DNA of 18,563 nt from Chloroflexota bacterium. Lineage in GTDB: Bacteria; Chloroflexota; Limnocylindria; Limnocylindrales; CSP1-4. A model generated the notes under the pieces. It was given only the letters and a program-made list of their open reading frames with translations, was not told the origin of the DNA and made no database searches. Position 1 is the first letter of the stretch; each line of letters starts with the position of its first letter. This document shows positions 14,611 to 18,563 of the stretch, in pieces. A program made the position numbers and the translations under genes. The stretch spans positions 1 to 18,563 of the forward strand of contig JAJYXX010000383.1 of the NCBI GenBank assembly GCA_021801545.1. Reading direction: 5' to 3'.

Positions 14611-15521
14611 CACAACCGGTCCGCTGGGCTGCGGTAGGCCGCGCGGGCGCGCTCGTCGGCGAGACTCGCCCCATAGCGCCGGAGCATCTGCGGCGAGCGC
14701 CAGCCGGCGAGCCGCTGGAGGTCGCCTTCCTGCCCACCGTCGGCCAGGTACTCATGGGCGAACGTGTGCCGGAACTGGTGCGGGTGGAGGCGGGAGAGTC
14801 CGGCCGCGGCGCAGCGCTTGGCGATCATCTGGGCAAACGCGCCCGGGGTCAGCGGCCCGTCTTGGCCGAGCCAGAACGCATCCGACGGCGCATGCCGGTG
14901 TGCGCGACGCAGGCGAAGGTAGCGATCCAGGGCCACGGCGGTCCGGGTCCCGAACCTCACGGCCCGGGTGTGACCGCCCTTGCCGGTCACGTAGGCCAGT
15001 CGCTCGCGCAGCTCGACATCGGCGACGCGCAGCCCGGCGACCTCGCCGCGGCGGATCCCGGTGTCGAACATGACGAGCAGGATGGCCGTGTCGCGGCGGT
15101 CAACGTAGTCGCGCCCCTCGGCCGTCTTGAGCAGCTTGCGGAAGTCGGCGACGGGGATGACCGGGACGGGCGTCTCGGGGACGCGCGGCGGCTTCATGCG
15201 CTCCATCGGCGAGCGGTCGATCTCGTCTTCCTCGACGGCCCACTTCCAGAACTGTTGGAGGGCGCGAAACTCGAGCGAGAGCGTCGCCGGCTTCACCTGG
15301 TCGCGCCGGCGGGCGAAGTAGGACTCGACATGCTCCCGCTTCACGCCACGCGCGCCGGTCGGCATGCCCTGAGCCTCGAGGTGGGCGATCAGGGCACCCA
15401 GGGCCGCCAGGTAGATCCGCGCCGTCTTCTCGGCCCGGGACGCGTCGAGGTGGAGCGCGAACGACTCGCGTAGAGTGTGGAGCGCGTCAGGCACGTACGC
15501 GGAGGTCGTTTCGGTGGCCAT
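14610..15521 (-). CDS. Tyrosine recombinase (site-specific integrase)
   Basis: This 303-residue integrase has an N-terminal SAM-like core-binding domain (about 10-110) and a C-terminal catalytic domain. The catalytic residues are visible: Arg157 in TGIRRGEVAGL, Lys181 in TGKGGHTR, His248 and Arg251 in HPHQFRHTF, Trp274 in the usual His/Trp position of LAGWRSPQMLRRYG, and the nucleophile Tyr283. The compact XerC/D-like form lacks an obvious arm-binding domain. It lies 106 bases inside the complete tRNA-Arg and points away from it. It is probably the enzyme that integrated the element into the tRNA anticodon loop. The ATG at 15521 has GAGGG just upstream. Confidence 0.93.
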   Translation of the reverse strand: MATETTSAYVPDALHTLRESFALHLDASRAEKTARIYLAALGALIAHLEAQGMPTGARGVKREHVESYFARRRDQVKPATLSLEFRALQQFWKWAVEEDEIDRSPMERMKPPRVPETPVPVIPVADFRKLLKTAEGRDYVDRRDTAILLVMFDTGIRRGEVAGLRVADVELRERLAYVTGKGGHTRAVRFGTRTAVALDRYLRLRRAHRHAPSDAFWLGQDGPLTPGAFAQMIAKRCAAAGLSRLHPHQFRHTFAHEYLADGGQEGDLQRLAGWRSPQMLRRYGASLADERARAAYRSPADRL

Positions 15522-15530
15522 GGCACCCTC

Positions 15531-15566
15531 ACTGTTAGTCGCTCAGTATAGCGGTATGCTAACAGT
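15531..15566. promoter_or_regulatory. Integrase promoter region with 8-bp inverted repeat
   Basis: ACTGTTAG (15531-15538) and CTAACAGT (15559-15566) are perfect complements separated by 20 bases. Between them, on the minus strand, TATACT (15545-15550) matches the -10 consensus at five of six positions, 24 bases before the integrase start codon. I see no good -35 box. The left arm overlaps the 14-bp motif shared with the left end (15534-15547), so the site could bind a repressor, the integrase or both. Confidence 0.45.
15534..15547 (+). repeat. GTTAGTCGCTCAGT motif, possible integrase arm site (right)
   Basis: Matches 650-663 with one mismatch, in the same orientation. A shorter inverted copy, ACTGAGCA (reverse complement TGCTCAGT), lies at 15611-15618 between this site and the tRNA. 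Confidence 0.35.
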
Positions 15567-15627
15567 AGCTGCCCGGTCGACCGTCGTCAATCAGCCATAT
15601 TCGTGCGTGAACTGAGCAGCCAACCAC

Positions 15628-15703
15628 GTCCCCGTAGCTCAGCGGACAGAGCAACCGCCTTCTAAGCGGAAGGTCGCAGGTTCGAATCCTGCCGGGGACG
15701 CCA
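15628..15703 (+). tRNA. tRNA-Arg (anticodon TCT), complete, with encoded CCA
   Basis: All four arms fold. Acceptor GTCCCCG (15628-15634) pairs with CGGGGAC (15693-15699). The D stem is GCTC/GAGC, the anticodon loop CTTCTAA (15659-15665) has anticodon TCT, and the T stem is GCAGG/CCTGC around TTCGAAT. The discriminator is G15700 and CCA is encoded at 15701-15703. The outermost anticodon-stem pair is an A-A mismatch. The first 39 bases are repeated at 555-593, so this is probably the tRNA rebuilt by integration. Its 5' half and upstream promoter region then come from the element, since the sequences upstream of the two copies are unrelated. A weak CATATT at 15596-15601 could serve as a -10 box. 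Confidence 0.95.
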
Positions 15704-15963
15704 AGCACAGCCACGGCGGGTCCGGGCTGCTGCCGGGCGGCGACCAGAGCGCACGCGCCGGCGGGAGCTCGATCGTCTGTCTTGTCGCCCTCCGTCGCCA
15801 TCCGGGTGGTACCCGTGGTCGGACCAAAGTACGGCTTGTTGGGGCGATCGAGCGACCGCTACGCTCCCCTCAGCAACAGGCCGGACTCCACCAGTAACCA
15901 CCGCTGCGTGCAGCAACGACGGCTGCATGCGGTGGCTCGAGCAGTGTTTCAGCGAGGCGATCC

Positions 15964-16158
15964 ATGGCATCGATGGCCATCAACGAACTGGGACCGATGC
16001 TCACCGCGAGTGAGGTCGCCCAGATGCTCCATCTTCACGTCAACACGGTGAAGCGGCTCGGCGATCGCGGCGAGCTGCCCTTCTATCGTGTCTGCAAGCG
16101 GGGCGATCGGCGGTTCCGGTTGGAGGACGTGATGGCGTTTCTGGCTCGGAACAGGTAG
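15964..16158 (+). CDS. Excisionase/MerR-type helix-turn-helix protein
   Basis: This 64-residue protein is one HTH_17-type (excisionase-family) winged helix: LTASEVAQMLHLHVNTVKRL (13-32), then GELPFYRVCKRGDRRFRLED, the wing and second helix typical of the family. The ATG at 15964 has GAGG five bases upstream; Met4 is an alternative start. Such proteins act as recombination directionality factors or simple regulators. It lies outside the predicted right att site, so it is either chromosomal, a remnant of another element, or a sign that the true element boundary lies farther right. The 260 bases between the tRNA and this gene hold no other feature I can support. Confidence 0.8.
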   Translation: MASMAINELGPMLTASEVAQMLHLHVNTVKRLGDRGELPFYRVCKRGDRRFRLEDVMAFLARNR

Positions 16159-16232
16159 ACAGGTAGCTGCCGGCCCGTTCGACAGATCTCTCGTCCCGCC
16201 AGCGTCCCGTCAGCAATCGGCGGCCGGACGAG

Positions 16233-16260
16233 CGAACACCGTCGCCCGAACACCGTCGCC
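16233..16260. repeat. Exact tandem duplication of 14 bp
   Basis: CGAACACCGTCGCC occurs at 16233-16246 and again at 16247-16260, two bases beyond the aminotransferase stop. It looks like a local replication-slippage duplication. Confidence 0.7.
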
Positions 16261-16262
16261 CG

Positions 16263-17621
16263 TCAGATTCCGGCTGTCTCCCCGTTGTGGGGCAGTGAGC
16301 GAAGGGCCGATCCGAAGATCGACAGCGCCTCGCCGATCTCGGCCGATGTCACATCGAGTGGCGGGATCCAGCGAATGACGTTGTGCTCCGTGCCGCAGCT
16401 GAGGATCAGGAGCCCCTCGTCGGCGCAGAGCGCGCGGACCGCCTCGCACGTCGCGCCGTCCGGTTCGCGGCTCGTCCGGTCTTTCACGAACTCGACCCCG
16501 ATCATCAACCCGAGGCCACGCACGTCGCCGATCCGGGTGTCCCGGGCCTCGATCGCCCGCAGGCCGGCCATCAGCTCCTGGCCTCGCTCGGCCGCGTTCG
16601 CGACGAGCCCCTCGCGCTCGATCGTCTCGAGGACCGCGATCCCGGCCGCACAGGCGACCGGGTTGCCGCCGAACGTCGTCCCGTGGGCGCTCTTGCCCCA
16701 GCGATCCTGCAGCTCGCGGCGGGTGACGATCGCCGACAGGGGCAGGCCGTTCGCGATCGCCTTGGCCAGGCAGACGACGTCGGGCACGACCCCGGCCTGC
16801 TCGAACGCCCACATCCTGCCCGTCCGCCCGAAGCCGGCCTGGACCTCGTCGGCGACGAGCAGGATCCCGTGCTCGTCGCAGAAGCCGCGGAGGGCGCGCA
16901 GGAACCGCGGCGGGGCCGGGACGTAGCCGCCTTCGCCCTGGACGGGCTCGATGACGATCGCGGCGATGCTCTCGGCCGGGATCGAGCTCGTCGTGAGCTG
17001 GCGCAGCTGGCGCAGGCTTTCCTCGACCGCTCGTTCCTCGTTGCCGCCATGCTCCCGGTAGGCGTTCGGGAAGCCGGTCAGGTAGACGCCCGGCAGAAGT
17101 GGTTCATAGCCCAGGCGGTAGTTGATGTTCGAGCTCGTGATCGAGGCGGCGCCGAAGGTTCGACCGTGGAACGCTCCCCGGAAGGCGACGATCCCCGGCC
17201 GGCCGGTCACCCGGCGGGCGAGCTTCAGGGCGGCTTCGATCGCCTCCGAGCCCGAGTTCAGGAAGAGGACGGTGTCGAGCGGGTCCGGCATGACGGCGGC
17301 GATCATGTTCGCGAGCCGGACGGTCGGCTCCGCGTAGCCCATCGCCGTGCAGGGCGCGATCAGCTTGTCGACCTGCTCGTGGATGGCCCTCGTGACGGCC
17401 GGGTGGTGATGGCCGAGCGCTGACACGGCGATCCCGTTGGCGAAGTCGAGGTAGGCCCTGCCACTGGTGTCGTACAAGCGGTGGCCCTCGCCGTGGCTCC
17501 AGCTCCGCTCGAAGTAGCGGCCGAGGATCGGCGACGAGTGGGCGCTGGCGAGTTCGGCGAGGTCGGTGGCGGGGGTCGCGTCGAGCTCGACGCCGGTCCG
17601 CTCCTGGGCGAGCGCGTCCAT
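16263..17621 (-). CDS. Class III PLP aminotransferase, GabT-like
   Basis: This 452-residue pyridoxal-phosphate enzyme is of the 4-aminobutyrate/ornithine aminotransferase type and transfers an omega-amino group to a 2-oxo acid. Visible motifs are the cofactor-phosphate loop NSGSEA (122-127), FHGRTFG (151-157), the ring-binding Asp258 in LLVADEVQAGFGRTG, the Schiff-base Lys287 in CLAKAIANGLP, and the partner-subunit phosphate motif TTFGGNP (315-321). The length is normal. The IEPVQGEGGYVPAP segment favours the GabT-like branch, but substrate specificity within class III is hard to assign by eye. The ATG at 17621 has GAGGA about seven bases upstream. It stands alone, with the PspA-family gene upstream in the same direction, and probably belongs to the host chromosome. 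Confidence 0.9.
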   Translation of the reverse strand: MDALAQERTGVELDATPATDLAELASAHSSPILGRYFERSWSHGEGHRLYDTSGRAYLDFANGIAVSALGHHHPAVTRAIHEQVDKLIAPCTAMGYAEPTVRLANMIAAVMPDPLDTVLFLNSGSEAIEAALKLARRVTGRPGIVAFRGAFHGRTFGAASITSSNINYRLGYEPLLPGVYLTGFPNAYREHGGNEERAVEESLRQLRQLTTSSIPAESIAAIVIEPVQGEGGYVPAPPRFLRALRGFCDEHGILLVADEVQAGFGRTGRMWAFEQAGVVPDVVCLAKAIANGLPLSAIVTRRELQDRWGKSAHGTTFGGNPVACAAGIAVLETIEREGLVANAAERGQELMAGLRAIEARDTRIGDVRGLGLMIGVEFVKDRTSREPDGATCEAVRALCADEGLLILSCGTEHNVIRWIPPLDVTSAEIGEALSIFGSALRSLPHNGETAGI

Positions 17622-17677
17622 CGGTGGTCCTCGGGCTGTGGCTGGGCGTAGTTGGTCGGGGCGGGAGACGCCCGCCG

Positions 17678-17683
17678 AGTATA
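17678..17683 (-). promoter_or_regulatory. Possible -10 box of the aminotransferase gene
   Basis: TATACT on the minus strand, 57 bases before the start codon, matches the consensus at five of six positions. No convincing -35 box is seen at the right distance, so this is a weak call. Confidence 0.25.
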
Positions 17684-17790
17684 CGGGTCCGCGCGATCGG
17701 GGCGGACGTCTCGTCCGACGGGAAAGCGGCTGCTCGACGCCGGCCCGGGTCGTAACCGCCCCGGTGCATCGCCCTTGCCCCTGGTCCCGG

Positions 17791-17814
17791 CGCCCGATCG
17801 TCCGCCCGATCGTC
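17791..17814. repeat. Exact tandem duplication of 12 bp
   Basis: CGCCCGATCGTC occurs twice back to back just downstream of the PspA-family gene. Each copy contains the palindrome CGATCG. Confidence 0.7.
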
Positions 17815-17816
17815 GG

Positions 17817-17833
17817 CCCGGATCAGCTCCGGG
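17817..17833. terminator. Hairpin over the PspA-family stop codon
   Basis: CCCGGA (17817-17822) pairs with TCCGGG (17828-17833) around a 5-base loop that includes the stop codon. No T tract follows on the minus strand, so terminator activity is uncertain. Confidence 0.25.
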
Positions 17834-18542
17834 AGCCTGACTTGAGGGCGGCGAGGCGCGCCTCGACCTCGAGCTCGTTCTCGTCGCTGTCGAGCGCGGC
17901 GAACTGTTCTTCGAGCGACGAGGACGCGACCTCCTCCATCCCGCGGGCCATCGCCTCCTGGCGACGGATCCGTTCCTCGAACCTGGAGAGCTCGCTCGTC
18001 GGATCCATCACCGAGACGTTCCGGAGCGTCTGCTGGACCTGTGTCTGGGCCTGGGCCATCTTGGCGCGGCTGACGAGCTCGTCACGCTTCTGGACGAGCT
18101 CCTCGCGCTTCACGCGCAGCTTGTTCAGCCCGTCCTTGAGCTTGTTCACGAGCTCGGTCTGCTGGGCGATCTGCGTATCGAATGTGGCGACCTGCTGCTC
18201 GAAGCTGATCTGCCGGCGAAGGGCGAGCTTGGCGAGCTCGTCAAATCGGCCGGCCTCAGCACCGCTGCCGGCTGCCCGCAGCTCTTCGGCCTTGCGCGAC
18301 GCGGCGGCGGCCTTGCTGCCCCATTCGGTCATGGCCTCGCGGGCTTCCTTCGCATCGTCCTCGAGGAGCCGGAGGTTGCCGATCGTCTGGGCGACGGCTT
18401 CCTCGGCCTCGGCCATGTTGCTCGTGAAGTCCCGGATCAGCTGGTCCAGCATCTTCTCGGGGTCCTCCGCGCTGTCGAGCAGCGCGTTGACGTTTGCCCG
18501 GACGAGCTGGCCGATGCGCCCGAGGATCGAGGTCTGTGCCAT
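17823..18542 (-). CDS. PspA/IM30 (Vipp1)-family membrane-stress protein
   Basis: This 239-residue, almost wholly alpha-helical protein has the PspA N-terminus (ILGRIGQLVRANVNALLDSAEDPEKMLDQ, residues 6-34), an amphipathic first helix followed by the conserved AEDP-K-LDQ segment. Long charged coiled coils follow (about 40-170; for example ELVNKLKDGLNKLRVKREEL). Proteins of this family assemble into ESCRT-III-like rods or rings on the inner leaflet and preserve membrane integrity under stress. The ATG at 18542 is preceded by a strong AAAGGAGA. The C-terminus is short and acidic, without an added domain. No other psp genes are visible before the window ends, so its regulation cannot be read. Confidence 0.93.
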   Translation of the reverse strand: MAQTSILGRIGQLVRANVNALLDSAEDPEKMLDQLIRDFTSNMAEAEEAVAQTIGNLRLLEDDAKEAREAMTEWGSKAAAASRKAEELRAAGSGAEAGRFDELAKLALRRQISFEQQVATFDTQIAQQTELVNKLKDGLNKLRVKREELVQKRDELVSRAKMAQAQTQVQQTLRNVSVMDPTSELSRFEERIRRQEAMARGMEEVASSSLEEQFAALDSDENELEVEARLAALKSGSRS

Positions 18543-18563
18543 GTCGTCGCTCTCCTTTGCGAT

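Larger units (their letters stand above)
594..15666. mobile_element. Integrated genetic element in tRNA-Arg(UCU), about 15 kb
   Basis: The boundaries are inferred from the 39-bp direct repeat of the tRNA 5' half (555-593 and 15628-15666). A tyrosine recombinase gene ends about 100 bp inside the right copy. The content is typical of phage-satellite or plasmid-like elements: integrase, Toprim-DUF3987 replication protein, methyltransferase, serine recombinase and small zinc-finger proteins. I see no capsid, terminase, portal, relaxase or type IV secretion gene. It is therefore not a complete prophage or self-transmissible conjugative element, and would need a helper or use cryptic mobility. The left half is a sugar-catabolism operon between inverted repeats. 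The exact crossover is probably within the 7-nt anticodon loop (586-592 / 15659-15665). Confidence 0.75.

Noticed and set aside
594..15666. Complete prophage or conjugative element
   Set aside because: No capsid, portal, terminase, tail, lysis, relaxase or type IV secretion gene is visible in the interval.
15559..15801. Minus-strand open frame of 80 codons containing GRIRTCDLPLRRRLLCPLSYG
   Set aside because: It is the antisense reading of the tRNA-Arg gene. This peptide is a well-known false protein annotation.
16383..17423. Plus-strand frame of 346 codons opposite the aminotransferase
   Set aside because: It is a mirror frame of a gene with full class III aminotransferase motifs; it has no recognisable domain and no ribosome binding site.

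Overview
This is a high-GC bacterial window. Its overall style suits a high-GC soil-type lineage such as Chloroflexota (Limnocylindria-like) or Actinomycetota, but the sequence alone does not settle which. I read it as chromosome flanks around an integrated mobile element of about 15 kb that sits in a tRNA-Arg(UCU) gene.

Left flank (1-554): no gene I can support. At 555-593 lies the 5' half of a tRNA-Arg gene, which breaks off in the anticodon stem-loop. The same 39 bases, with one mismatch, recur at 15628-15666 as the 5' half of a complete tRNA-Arg. The tyrosine integrase gene lies just inside that right-hand copy. The two copies are the likely attachment-site repeats, so the element would span roughly 594-15666. 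The polarity is unusual, because the element supplies the 5' half of the rebuilt tRNA.

Cargo (about 938-8476): a six-gene plus-strand operon for uptake and breakdown of an unknown sugar-like compound. It encodes a ribose/xylose-type ABC transporter (ATPase, permease, lipoprotein binding protein), a TrpA-like protein that keeps the catalytic Glu and Asp of tryptophan synthase alpha, an FGGY-family sugar kinase and a GntR/UTRA regulator. A candidate promoter overlaps a 16-bp palindrome in front of the first gene. The block looks lower in GC than the replication module and is enclosed by two nearly identical inverted repeats of about 90 bp (938-1027 and 8386-8476).

Replication and integration module (8359-15521, all minus strand): transcription would run from the tyrosine integrase through a cysteine-rich hypothetical protein, a small phage-type protein, a CxxC/CxxxC zinc-finger protein, a small basic helical protein, a Toprim-DUF3987 primase/helicase-like protein, a 51-residue protein, a beta-class DNA methyltransferase, a small serine recombinase and a winged-helix membrane protein. 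Nearly every junction is a start/stop overlap, so the genes are probably translationally coupled. An SOS-box-like palindrome lies upstream of the replication part. Ten copies of TGCGAA/TTCGCA lie in the 3' end of the primase-like gene and look like origin iterons.

Right flank (15704-18563): a small excisionase/MerR-type HTH gene just beyond the tRNA, then a class III (GabT-like) aminotransferase and a PspA/IM30-family membrane-stress protein, both on the minus strand.

The most novel candidate is the sugar operon with a TrpA-like putative retro-aldolase paired with a kinase, carried as IR-bounded cargo on a tRNA-integrated element.
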